The notes beneath the pieces were generated by a model that saw only the letters and a list, made by a program, of their open reading frames with translations, searched no databases and had not been told where the DNA came from. Positions 10,051-18,474 of a DNA stretch of 64,000 nucleotides are shown here, piece after piece (the stretch's first letter is position 1; each line of letters begins with the position of its first letter). The position numbers were made by a program, and so were the translations under genes. Where the stretch lies: the NCBI RefSeq assembly GCF_902196125.1, contig NZ_CABIKG010000009.1, positions 1 through 64,000 on the forward strand. Reading direction: 5' to 3'. Origin of the DNA: Helicobacter suis (GTDB taxonomy: Bacteria; Campylobacterota; Campylobacteria; Campylobacterales; Helicobacteraceae).

Positions 10051-10095
10051 AAATACCTACTTTAATGGGTTTAAAAAAATATGTAATTAAGCGCG

Positions 10096-10863
10096 CTACC
10101 CTCTTAGATTAACGATGGCATCTACTACTTTATTACACGCATCAGAACCGCGCTTGCACCATTTATACTCAATATTTATAAAGCCACTCTCAAGAATAAA
10201 ACCCTCGTTCTTACACCTATAACCATTAATCACCGCCTGATTATCCCCTATGACAAAGAGTTTATAGCTAGAATCTAATTTATTGGTTTTAAGCATGGCT
10301 TGTAAATTTTTCATACTTGTAATAATGGCTTGTTTTTCAGCTTTAAAACTTTCATTGAGTTCTGATTTTAAGGGGCATTTGTAGCGATTAATCTCTTCAA
10401 AATACCCCTCCTTAAAAGAATAAAGGCAAAATCCACACATCACCTCATTTTCTTTAACCCCAGCATCTGTATAAAGAAAATAAGCCTTTTCTAAATCTTT
10501 AAAATCATAATCTTTAAAAATAGTCTCAGAGAGTGCAATTTTCTTTTCTCCAATGTGATCGTAGGTGCTTTTTGGAGGGATATAGGGAGTTTTAGGTTTT
10601 GTGGTGGTATTTTGGGTTATTGTTAAACAACTGCTTAGATCGTTTAACTCGCTAATTTGAAAACTTTTAATCTCAAGATTGGAGCTATTTAAAAAGGTTT
10701 TTATTTCAGATAGACAGGCATAAATTTGGGCTAATGGATTGGTATAGTGCGAACTTAAAATATACACGCCACCAATTAATTTAGAAAACCCATAACGACA
10801 CAGCACACCCTTAAGCGTATCTAAATCCCCATTTCCCTTATATTCAATCCCTAAACACCACAT
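10096..10863 (-). CDS. VapD/Cas2-like domain fused to an RNase H-like domain
   Basis: A 255-residue protein in two parts. Residues 1-82 resemble VapD, a Cas2-fold endoribonuclease: a first strand MWCLGIEY, a helix ending in YGF, a GGVY strand, a NPLAQIYACL helix (compare the VapD pattern N.LAQVY) and a final strand-helix. The position of the VapD catalytic Asp appears to be Glu7 here. After a Thr/Pro-rich linker (about 83-105), residues 125-255 look like RNase H: YTDAG with Asp133, KAEKQAI with Glu176, IGDNQA with Asp207, and a C-terminal helix with Asp241 and Asp248. This is the D-E-D-D order of RNase HI enzymes. It starts 12 bases after the DUF262 gene with an AAAGGA site, so the two form a pair. 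Domain calls are by eye; the biological function is unknown, and nucleic-acid cleavage in defence is inferred. Confidence 0.7.
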   Translation of the reverse strand: MWCLGIEYKGNGDLDTLKGVLCRYGFSKLIGGVYILSSHYTNPLAQIYACLSEIKTFLNSSNLEIKSFQISELNDLSSCLTITQNTTTKPKTPYIPPKSTYDHIGEKKIALSETIFKDYDFKDLEKAYFLYTDAGVKENEVMCGFCLYSFKEGYFEEINRYKCPLKSELNESFKAEKQAIITSMKNLQAMLKTNKLDSSYKLFVIGDNQAVINGYRCKNEGFILESGFINIEYKWCKRGSDACNKVVDAIVNLRG

Positions 10864-10875
10864 CGCTATCCTTTT

Positions 10876-12504
10876 TTAGGTGATCTCGCGGATTTTCTCT
10901 AAAATTAAACGCGCACGCATGGATAAGAACTTTTGATAATCCTCTAAAACTTTAGAATCGTCTAAAGCGATTAAGTGGGTTTTTAAAATCCTCTCTAAAT
11001 CCGGGTTATTTTGCTGATAACTTTTAATATATTGCTTGGGAGGGGTGTCTTTAATGGCTTGGTTTAAACTTGCACTAATGAGGGTGATATTAGCAAGTAC
11101 ATCTGCATTTTCCACGCCTATAGATTTAAGATAATTTTTAGGGAAGAAGTGGTGGATATTTCTTTTTTGTTTGTCTACTAAAAAGAGATGATCTAAAACC
11201 ACTTTACTATTATTATCAAAGTTTTTAGGCTCTAAGGTTGCTAAAACACAAAGAATACCCCTCTGAAATCCACTTTTAATATTAAGTTTTTCCTCCATTA
11301 AATATTTTTCTGTGATGTAATAAGACAATTCCTTATCAAAATCAATAGCTTCCTCTTGATAGATCCGGCGAATCAAGCCTAGTTGTTTGAGTAGGGTATC
11401 GCCCACTGGACCAGAACTAAAAAAGGTACTTCTAAAAAAGAGTTTTTGTAAATTTGTAATCTGGCTAGCATTAGGGCTTTTTCCCTCGCTTAAAACAAAG
11501 AAATAGGCCATGAGCATTAAAGAGTTAGCGGAGGGTAAGAAGTCAAAAGAGGGGATTTTAAAATCATGTTTGAGTAGATGGGCGGCATTTTTAAAACAAG
11601 GGGCAATAAAATCCCATTGCTTTTGTACAAGCTTAGGTTCTAATTTTAAAAGGGTAGGAGTAGAAATTTTCTCTGTTAATCTACCGGATGCACTAAGTTG
11701 CAAAATATAGGAAATAAGTTGTAAAACCACTACACATTGGCTAAAATCAAAGCCATAATCTAAGCGATCTAGCTCTTCTCTTAGTTCTTCAAAACGCTCT
11801 TCTAAGTCAAAACCTTTTTGTATGCTTTGGTGGTGATTTACAGGGGGGATATAAAACTTAGCACAGAGGATTTGAGGGAGGCTTAGTTTGGTGCCTCCTG
11901 TGTTAATGCGTGTAAAGATTTCTACAATTTCTTCTAAAGTGGTGTCTGTGATCTCAATGATAGGAAATTGGTAGTTTTCAAGATTTGTTTTAAAACTTTC
12001 AAAATCCCTAGCAACTCTAACTTCTAATTCGTATTCGTCCTGTATGTCTAAAATACTTTTATTGAGCAAATCATAAGCACTCACGACTGTTTCTCTAACC
12101 AACTCCTTAGGTTTTTTAACAAAACAACATTCCCCGTTTTCATCAGGTTTTACCCTTAATAAAATATCCTTATAATCACCACCCTTAGCTACCTGTAACC
12201 CATAATAGACTAAAAACAGCGCTCCCATGCGTTGTTGCCCATCTAAGACATAGTACACATATTCCCCAAGATCAGGCCATTTAGGCGTAAAACCCCCAAT
12301 TTCACGGCACGCCTGCAATCTTTCTTTTGTTTTCCATAATACAAAACTCCCTGTGGGAAAGCCCCTTAAAATACTATCAATGAATCTAGCTATCTGCTCT
12401 TTTTTCCACACAAAATTACGCTGGAAGCGCGGAATTTGATACTCCCCCTTATACAAAAACAAAACGAGTTCTTTAAATTTCTTCTCTACATAGTTACAAG
12501 GCAT
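10876..12504 (-). CDS. DUF262/HNH (GmrSD-like) protein
   Basis: A 542-residue protein. The N-terminus has the DUF262 signature: IPRFQRNFVW (residues 24-33), RGFPTGSFVLW (47-57) and LDGQQR (87-92), plus IFTRINTGG further on. The C-terminus has a His-His-Phe-Phe-Pro motif near residue 451 followed by LANITLIS and SLNQ, the pattern of DUF1524/HNH-type nuclease domains. DUF262 plus DUF1524 is the layout of GmrSD type IV restriction enzymes and of SspE-like phage-defence proteins, where DUF262 is an NTPase or DNA-modification sensor. The gene begins 3 bases after the flgE2 stop and has no strong ribosome binding site. It is followed by the VapD/RNase H-like gene. A defence role is inference; the target modification cannot be told from sequence. 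Confidence 0.85.
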   Translation of the reverse strand: MPCNYVEKKFKELVLFLYKGEYQIPRFQRNFVWKKEQIARFIDSILRGFPTGSFVLWKTKERLQACREIGGFTPKWPDLGEYVYYVLDGQQRMGALFLVYYGLQVAKGGDYKDILLRVKPDENGECCFVKKPKELVRETVVSAYDLLNKSILDIQDEYELEVRVARDFESFKTNLENYQFPIIEITDTTLEEIVEIFTRINTGGTKLSLPQILCAKFYIPPVNHHQSIQKGFDLEERFEELREELDRLDYGFDFSQCVVVLQLISYILQLSASGRLTEKISTPTLLKLEPKLVQKQWDFIAPCFKNAAHLLKHDFKIPSFDFLPSANSLMLMAYFFVLSEGKSPNASQITNLQKLFFRSTFFSSGPVGDTLLKQLGLIRRIYQEEAIDFDKELSYYITEKYLMEEKLNIKSGFQRGILCVLATLEPKNFDNNSKVVLDHLFLVDKQKRNIHHFFPKNYLKSIGVENADVLANITLISASLNQAIKDTPPKQYIKSYQQNNPDLERILKTHLIALDDSKVLEDYQKFLSMRARLILEKIREIT

Positions 12505-12507
12505 GGA

Positions 12508-14313
12508 TTATTTCTTTAAATTAATGGCCTCTTTGATTAGATCATCGCCCGTTGTAAAGGCTTTAGCATTCATAGAATAACCCCGTTGCATTAAAATTAA
12601 ATTTGTTAAAGATCGCCCGGCATTAACATTACTAGTTTCTAAATATTTATGCATGATCTTGCCAAATTTAAGTTTGCCATCATCTCTATCCCAGCCTAAA
12701 ATGGGGTTTCCGCTTAAAGGTACAGCGCGGCCATTGCGCGTAGCGTTGCTAATATCAAATAAATTACTCCCCACCTTTTTAAGCCCTTGATTATTAGTAA
12801 AGGCCGCAATGCCCACCCGCCCCATCGTTTCAATCGCTCCATTGCTAAAGGATAAATGAATGATTCCATCATCATCAATGCGCATGTTTCTTAATATTCC
12901 CTTAGGTTTGCCGTCTTGAGAAACTTGGTAGATTCTAGAATCTTCATAGGGTACATCGCTAGATTCAAAATCATCGCTTTTATTGATTGAATAAACAAGG
13001 GGGTTACCTTTAAAATTAAGCGTGATAGGCTTAGATTGCATTTTACCGGCTTGATCAAAAGTGATAGTCTGGCGCACGGGTTTAGGGGTGATAGGGGTTT
13101 TATCGCGCATTTCTAAAATGGAGCTCTCCACATCCCATTTTTGCTCTGTGGGCGGGGTTGCCATAGGGTCTTTAGAATTAGTCATGAAAAAATCGCTTTT
13201 AAGCAAATATTTATCCCCAGCCTTATCATAAATTTCTGTAGTGGTGCTATAAAAAGGGATACGGATATTTACCGAATCGCGTGTTTCACCCTTTTTTAAA
13301 ATCATGCCACTAGCAACCCAGCCTAATTTTTCTGCCATAGGACCCCCAATAAAAAGCGTGGCCTCCGGATCGCTAGGGTTTTTAATCTGTAACATCAAAG
13401 GCGAGATCACTTGATCGGGTTTGCTTTTAGCGATAGTGAGATCTAAATTAGCCTTGCTTTTAAGTAAATTTTTTAAATCCCCTAGCGTGTGAAACTCGTT
13501 TTTCCCAGGCCCGCCTGTGCCGTATTTAAAAGTCAAGTCTTGAGCCATATCGCCCTTAACAATCATGATCTCTAAATTGCGATGCGTGGCTAAATCTAAA
13601 GGTTCATTATCACTATTGGCTAAAGCATTGGCATCTTGGTTTAAAAAGCGATTGGTGATCACCTCTCCATTTTCATCTAAAAAATACTCCTCAGCCGGGC
13701 GTACATGGTTTTTAGGGTTTAAATTCAAACTCATGTTAACCTTAGTACTCACAACCGGTTGGTACTGTACATCGCGGGGCAAATACAGCGTGCTAAGTTT
13801 ACCGCCCCTTAAAATTTTGGCTTCTGCATCTGCATTACCTGCCATGAGTACGCCATTTTTAATCTTGTGTAAATCAATGCCATAAACATAGTAGCCATGC
13901 GTGTTGACAATATAACCATCGGCATCGCGTAAGAAATTCCCATCGCGGGTGAAAAAGTTTTCCTGACTTTGCTTATAGCCATCTTTATCAATTTCAAAAC
14001 TCCCATCTTTATTAGGCCCTACAATAAACCACCCACTCCCCTGATAGGCCATGTTAAAATCTGAGTCGCTTGGCATATACTCGCCATCTTTATCTGAAAT
14101 TGCATTACTCCCCTTAGAAACCCCAAAATTGCGATCATCGGCTGTAACATTACTCCCCATCGAATCAAAATGGGCTGATAAGAGAGATTTAAATTCAGGT
14201 TCATTTTCACGATACCCCACCGTGTTAATATTGGCAAGATTGTTAGAAAGGCTATCAATTCCAAACTGGTGGGTTTTAATCCCGGAGTAGGCATGTAAGA
14301 TCGTATCATTCAT
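12508..14313 (-). CDS. flgE2: Flagellar hook protein, second paralogue
   Basis: A 601-residue flagellar hook-family protein. The N-terminal rod motif (LSNNLANINTVGYR) and C-terminal helix (NVNAGRSLTNLILMQRGYSMNAKAF) are the D0 segments that polymerise in rod and hook, and the middle GSGWFIVG / FFTRDGNF is also typical. H. pylori carries two hook-like genes; the length here and the flgD-flgE2 order match the shorter one beside rep (HP0908, from memory). The ATG overlaps the flgD stop (ATGA), so the two are translationally coupled and likely driven by the sigma-54 promoter upstream of fliK. Product is secreted through the flagellar export apparatus. Confidence 0.93.
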   Translation of the reverse strand: MNDTILHAYSGIKTHQFGIDSLSNNLANINTVGYRENEPEFKSLLSAHFDSMGSNVTADDRNFGVSKGSNAISDKDGEYMPSDSDFNMAYQGSGWFIVGPNKDGSFEIDKDGYKQSQENFFTRDGNFLRDADGYIVNTHGYYVYGIDLHKIKNGVLMAGNADAEAKILRGGKLSTLYLPRDVQYQPVVSTKVNMSLNLNPKNHVRPAEEYFLDENGEVITNRFLNQDANALANSDNEPLDLATHRNLEIMIVKGDMAQDLTFKYGTGGPGKNEFHTLGDLKNLLKSKANLDLTIAKSKPDQVISPLMLQIKNPSDPEATLFIGGPMAEKLGWVASGMILKKGETRDSVNIRIPFYSTTTEIYDKAGDKYLLKSDFFMTNSKDPMATPPTEQKWDVESSILEMRDKTPITPKPVRQTITFDQAGKMQSKPITLNFKGNPLVYSINKSDDFESSDVPYEDSRIYQVSQDGKPKGILRNMRIDDDGIIHLSFSNGAIETMGRVGIAAFTNNQGLKKVGSNLFDISNATRNGRAVPLSGNPILGWDRDDGKLKFGKIMHKYLETSNVNAGRSLTNLILMQRGYSMNAKAFTTGDDLIKEAINLKK

Positions 14314-15614
14314 GTGAGATTTTCTTGTGGGTTAGAGTGGCTACTAGCCCGTTCTAAGGGATTAGGTTTTAAAGCAGTGTTGGGCGTTTCAAAGGCACTT
14401 TTGGGGTTAGGGTGGGAGTTGGCAGTACTGATCATATTATGCGCTAGAGCGGGGTTATTTAGTGGGTTTGAGCTATGAGGACTTGAGCTATTAACTCTAG
14501 CTGTATTTTGATTTGTGGTTTTTACCGGATTGGTAGGGGGCTTTTGGCCTAATCCTTGTAAGCTCTTATCTGGCGCGTGTAAACCTTGTTGGCTTTGTGG
14601 GGTTTTTTGATTAGACGCAAACGAAGTTTGCGCCTTTACAGGGGTTTTAGGATTTAAGGCGGTGTTTGTGTGGTGTGCATTTAAAGGGGGGTTTGAGGGG
14701 TGATTTTGGCTAGTGTTTAAGGGGGGGGTTTGTGTGGGGGGTTTTTGGGTTTTGGAGGGTATAAAGTGGGCTGCATTCTCGCGTTGTTCCTCTTCTTGAC
14801 GCGAATTTGTTTTATCATAAAACTCTAAAGCACTATCCATAGGCAAAATCATCTCTCCCATGCGTAACATTGGCTTTCCCTTATCAAACACCACGCCTTG
14901 TATCTCGCCTCTACCAATACGGGTGTGTAGGTATTTATTACTCGTTGGGTTTAAATTATACTCGGCAAACACTTCATAAGTTCCTGCTGGTACAGGTTTA
15001 CCCTGATCATTTAACCCATCCCACTCAAAGGCCACATACCCCTGTTTGCCATTTTTATCCTTTAAAGAGAGTGTGCGTACTAATTGTTTATCCTTATCAA
15101 AAATCTGTACCCCCGGGCTACCCTCACTCACTTTAATTGGCTCATCAAAGTATAAAGAAAAATCTACTTTACCCTTAGTAACATTAATCCCTTTCACATC
15201 AGTTTCTGCAATCTTACCAATCATAGAGACACTATTTAACCCTGCCACCTGAGCCATAGCCATATTGCTTTGCAAAGTATTATCCATTCCCTTATTAAGG
15301 TGTTCAAGCGTATCTTGGAGTTTACCCTGAGAGTCTTTTAAAGATTTATTGGTCTCTTTAGTTGATTGCATCGCATCGGCTACTTCTTTCATCGCCTTTT
15401 TGTTTTCCTCTTGCATTTCTACCTGCGAGAGTTGTGCGGTCTGGCTAATGATTTTATCTGTCTCCATAGGTGCGGTGGGGTCTTGGTTTTTAAGTTGCTC
15501 TAAAAATAACTTCATAAACGCATCTTTATTTAAGCCATTGGCAACTTTAGGCTCATGTTTTTTCTTTTCCATTGCCGCCTTAACCCCGGTTACCTCTGCT
15601 AAATCAATGGGCAT
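14310..15614 (-). CDS. flgD: Flagellar hook-capping protein FlgD with long low-complexity tail
   Basis: Caps the growing hook so that FlgE subunits assemble. The N-terminal segment (NGLNKDAFMKLFLEQLKNQD, then MET...QTAQLSQVE) is the family hallmark, and the middle part (FEWDGLNDQGKPVPAGTYEV) is the FlgD Ig-like domain. The start is ATG 15614, directly behind GGAGG; an in-frame TTG at 15626 lies upstream of that site. The protein is unusually long (434 residues): from about residue 270 it becomes a Pro/Asn/Ser/Thr/Gln-rich low-complexity tail, absent from ordinary FlgD. An eight-C run in the coding strand (plus-strand G8 at 14721-14728) lies in this tail near residue 296, so slippage would only alter the tail. 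Confidence 0.92.
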   Translation of the reverse strand: MPIDLAEVTGVKAAMEKKKHEPKVANGLNKDAFMKLFLEQLKNQDPTAPMETDKIISQTAQLSQVEMQEENKKAMKEVADAMQSTKETNKSLKDSQGKLQDTLEHLNKGMDNTLQSNMAMAQVAGLNSVSMIGKIAETDVKGINVTKGKVDFSLYFDEPIKVSEGSPGVQIFDKDKQLVRTLSLKDKNGKQGYVAFEWDGLNDQGKPVPAGTYEVFAEYNLNPTSNKYLHTRIGRGEIQGVVFDKGKPMLRMGEMILPMDSALEFYDKTNSRQEEEQRENAAHFIPSKTQKPPTQTPPLNTSQNHPSNPPLNAHHTNTALNPKTPVKAQTSFASNQKTPQSQQGLHAPDKSLQGLGQKPPTNPVKTTNQNTARVNSSSPHSSNPLNNPALAHNMISTANSHPNPKSAFETPNTALKPNPLERASSHSNPQENLT

Positions 15615-15668
15615 GTGCGCCTCCAAAAATGCAGGATTTTAGCCATTATACACTAGAACTTCTACCTT

Positions 15669-17192
15669 TTAGGCGTAATTAGGGATTTGTGTACTAGAGG
15701 GGGGCGTGTTTTGATCGCGCGTGGTAAGAGTGGGGGTTTGGGTGGGTGGCTCTATATTTTGCTGGGGTTGGCTTTGTTGGGGTTGGTTTGGATTTTGCCC
15801 TAAATTTTGTTGTTGTTGGGGGTGTTGTCCGGGATTTTGGCCTAAATTTTGTTGTGCAGAACTCCCCCCCGTGTCATTTTGAGCATTAAAGCGCAAATCC
15901 ACATCGTTAAAACCCATTTGGGCTAAGTTTTGGCGCAATTCGCTTTGGTGGGTGGCTAAAAGAGCGCTTACCGGTGGGCTAGAGGCCACACTCACCTGAA
16001 TATTTTTACCCACCTGTTGAATCACCACCTCCACCTTGCCTAAATTATCAGGGTTAAGCTCTATAGAAAGTTTTGTAATGGGTGGTTTAAAATCTAAAAG
16101 TTCTTGGCGTAAAATAGTGGCAAAATTTTTCAAAGTTTCTTTAATTTGGGGAGCTTGTAAAGAGGGTTGGGACTCTACTTGGGCGTTGTGCATAGAATGA
16201 TTGGGCGTTTCTATAGAACTAGTTTTAATTTCCTCGCTTGTGTCTTTAGAGGGTGTGGGGGGTTTACCCGGACTTTGTAAAGGTAAATGATTAGGATTAA
16301 AAGAGAGGGGAATTATGGCAGGTTTTTGTCTTAAAGGCCCTTCAAAGGCTTCTTCAAAGGCCTGTTTGATGTCTCTATCATTGGTATGGCTATCCTTAAT
16401 CACATGAGAAGAGGGGGTTGGCGCTTTATTAAGGAGATTGCCTAGTGGTGTAGCTGGTGTGGGAGTGGTGGGGGGAGTGGCTAGCTTTGGGGTTTGAGGG
16501 GTTTGAGTAGGGGTTTTAGTAGCTTCTGTAGGGTTAGGGGTTTGCTTAGAGGCGGCTTGAGTGGGGGTTTTAGGGGTAGTGGGTGGGTTATTTTTAAGAG
16601 CTAATAAATCAGCTGTTGACATTTTATTATCTGGTTTTGTATCTACTTTAGAAGGGTTTGGGGTTTGTGTCTGTGTTTTTGTACCTTGATCTTTAGTAGT
16701 ACTCTCACCGGGTTTACTCTCATGTTGGATTTTAGCTAAGTTGAGTTGCTTAGCGCTATCTAATTGTTTAATATCTGAGAGTTTGGCGCTATTTTTTTTA
16801 AGAGCATTTGCCTTTTCAAAGGCTTTAGATTGCTGGGCAAAATTTAACGGGGCTTTATCCTTACTCTTATCTGGGTGCGTTCCTTTAGACTCTGTACTTT
16901 TAAGGGGGGCTTTTTTATCAAGCAGTTGGGCTAGAGGGCTATTTGGAGAAATATGGGGGTGTTTGGTCTTATCAGTAGTTTTCTCAGAGGCTTTTTCTTC
17001 TTTGTTTAAATTTTTTGTCTTATCTGGGGGTATTTTAGCAATGCTAGGGGGTGTTTTAAGATTGGCTTTCTTTTTTTCAACAAGCTTTTTAAAGGCGTCC
17101 TTGTCCTCTGTAGCTGTGTGCTTTTTGCTAACCCCTTGAGTGGGTTTGCTTTTAAGATTAGGGGCATTTAAACCCTTAACATTGCTTGGCAC
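15669..17192 (-). CDS. fliK: Flagellar hook-length control protein FliK
   Basis: A 507-residue molecular ruler that sets hook length and switches export specificity. The long N-terminal part is Lys/Pro/Thr-rich and disordered. The C-terminal Flg_hook domain is evident from LSIELNPDNLGKVEVVI followed by VSVASSPPVSALL and LAQMGFNDVDLRF, then a Gln/Asn/Pro-rich end. The start is GTG 17192 with an AAGGAT site 4 bases upstream; no suitable ATG exists. It begins the fliK-flgD-flgE2 operon behind a sigma-54 promoter candidate. The ortholog in H. pylori lies in the same position. Confidence 0.9.
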   Translation of the reverse strand: MPSNVKGLNAPNLKSKPTQGVSKKHTATEDKDAFKKLVEKKKANLKTPPSIAKIPPDKTKNLNKEEKASEKTTDKTKHPHISPNSPLAQLLDKKAPLKSTESKGTHPDKSKDKAPLNFAQQSKAFEKANALKKNSAKLSDIKQLDSAKQLNLAKIQHESKPGESTTKDQGTKTQTQTPNPSKVDTKPDNKMSTADLLALKNNPPTTPKTPTQAASKQTPNPTEATKTPTQTPQTPKLATPPTTPTPATPLGNLLNKAPTPSSHVIKDSHTNDRDIKQAFEEAFEGPLRQKPAIIPLSFNPNHLPLQSPGKPPTPSKDTSEEIKTSSIETPNHSMHNAQVESQPSLQAPQIKETLKNFATILRQELLDFKPPITKLSIELNPDNLGKVEVVIQQVGKNIQVSVASSPPVSALLATHQSELRQNLAQMGFNDVDLRFNAQNDTGGSSAQQNLGQNPGQHPQQQQNLGQNPNQPQQSQPQQNIEPPTQTPTLTTRDQNTPPSSTQIPNYA

Positions 17193-17222
17193 AAATATCC
17201 TTGTGGTGGTGTTAACAAGTTA

Positions 17223-17241
17223 CAAGCAAAAGTAATTCCTT
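17223..17241 (-). promoter_or_regulatory. Sigma-54 (RpoN) promoter for fliK-flgD-flgE2
   Basis: The minus strand reads AAGGAATTACTTTTGCTTG: a GG (plus 17238-17239) and a GC (17226-17227) separated by exactly 10 bases, with a TTGCTT -12 element. Transcription would begin near 17214, about 20 bases before the GTG of fliK. In Helicobacter the middle flagellar genes are known to depend on RpoN and FlgR, which supports the call. Confidence 0.65.
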
Positions 17242-17316
17242 AAAGATAGCCTGAAATGGTTAACAAAAAAAGGAGTATAGTTTGGTTTTCCCAACTCTAA
17301 AACTTAGGAACTTTTC

Positions 17317-18462
17317 ATGGCAATGCGTGTATTTGTGTGCTTTTTGGCTACTTTTGTGTCTAATGGCCTAGCCCGCTTTGGTTATATCGTACTCATTCCT
17401 TTTCTCATTCTTTCGGGCAAATTTAGCGAATCACAGAGCATGCAACTAGGCATTGCCGTGATCGTGGGCTATATTTTTGGGAGTGCAGTTTTAAGTTTTT
17501 TTAAAAAATACTACTCCTTAGAAAGTATCAGCAAAATTAGCTTTTTAATCATTGCTCTAAGTTTTTTTGCCTGCTACTTAGATAACTTCCCTTTTGTTTG
17601 GATCTGGATTTGGCGCTTTTTAGCCGGTGTGGCCTCCTCTTGTTTGATGATTCTCTCAGCGCCTTTATGTCTAGGTTTTATTAAAGAACAACACCGTCCC
17701 TATGTGAGCGGTTTAGTCTTTAGTGGCGTTGGCATGGCAGCGGTTTTTAGTGGCTTTATTCTGCCTCACTTTTCTCATATTCTCTCTTGGTCTTGGATTT
17801 TTCTAGGAGGACTTAGCTTTTTAATCTTTCTTTGCTCACTCTCTTTAAAAACCCTGCACCCACCAAAGCCCGCTACCACCACACAAACAGAAAAATTTAA
17901 ATTTTCCTATTACTTTGTACTCTTGCTTATCTCTGTTGCTCTTAATGCGATTGGTTATTTGCCCCACACGCTTTTTTGGGTGGATTATTTAGTCCGCTTT
18001 TTACATTTCAACAAAGCCACTGCTGGGGCTTCGTGGGCGCTTTTTGGTTTTGGGGCGGCTTTAGGGACTTTTTTAAGTGCGAGTTTAGCCGGTGCTATCG
18101 GGCTTAAACATGCCCATAGCGTGATTTTATTACTTAAAACCCTCTCTTGTATTCTAGCCGCCTATTGTACCAACATTTACTGGCTTAATCTCTCTATCTT
18201 TTTGATGGGCTTTAGTTCTATGGGTAATACCGCTTTGACAAGTACTATGGGACTTTACATCGTAGGCAAGCAATATTTCATGCCCGCCTCTAGCGCTATC
18301 TTTTTAACCTTTGGGATTTTTCAAGCGCTCTTTTCTTTCTTTTTCACTTGGTGTTTAGGGACTGTAAGTTTTTATTCGATGTTTATGATCTGTGCGGCTG
18401 TGTGTTTTGTAAGTTTTATAGTGTTACTCCCCATTGCACAAAAAACTTTTAAAAGCGCTTAA
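17317..18462 (+). CDS. MFS transporter, YbfB/YjiJ-like, copy 1
   Basis: A 381-residue integral membrane protein with about 12 hydrophobic segments and a central cytoplasmic loop (KTLHPPKPATTTQTEKF). The N-terminal SNGLARFGYIVLIPFL is characteristic of the YbfB/YjiJ branch of the major facilitator superfamily; substrate unknown. An AGGA site lies 7 bases before ATG 17317. The next gene is a close paralogue, so this is a tandem duplication. It is transcribed divergently from fliK, with a TATAGT-like -10 near 17276. The substrate cannot be inferred. Confidence 0.85.
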   Translation: MAMRVFVCFLATFVSNGLARFGYIVLIPFLILSGKFSESQSMQLGIAVIVGYIFGSAVLSFFKKYYSLESISKISFLIIALSFFACYLDNFPFVWIWIWRFLAGVASSCLMILSAPLCLGFIKEQHRPYVSGLVFSGVGMAAVFSGFILPHFSHILSWSWIFLGGLSFLIFLCSLSLKTLHPPKPATTTQTEKFKFSYYFVLLLISVALNAIGYLPHTLFWVDYLVRFLHFNKATAGASWALFGFGAALGTFLSASLAGAIGLKHAHSVILLLKTLSCILAAYCTNIYWLNLSIFLMGFSSMGNTALTSTMGLYIVGKQYFMPASSAIFLTFGIFQALFSFFFTWCLGTVSFYSMFMICAAVCFVSFIVLLPIAQKTFKSA

Positions 18463-18474
18463 AAGGAGTTTGTT

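Noticed and set aside
13565-13885. 106-codon plus-strand frame inside flgE2
   Set aside because: Antisense shadow of flgE2, which has full family motifs on the other strand.
16400-16700. Repetitive G/T-rich stretch in fliK that might be a tandem repeat or CRISPR-like array
   Set aside because: The repetition comes from Pro/Thr/Lys-rich codons; units are irregular, without constant spacers.
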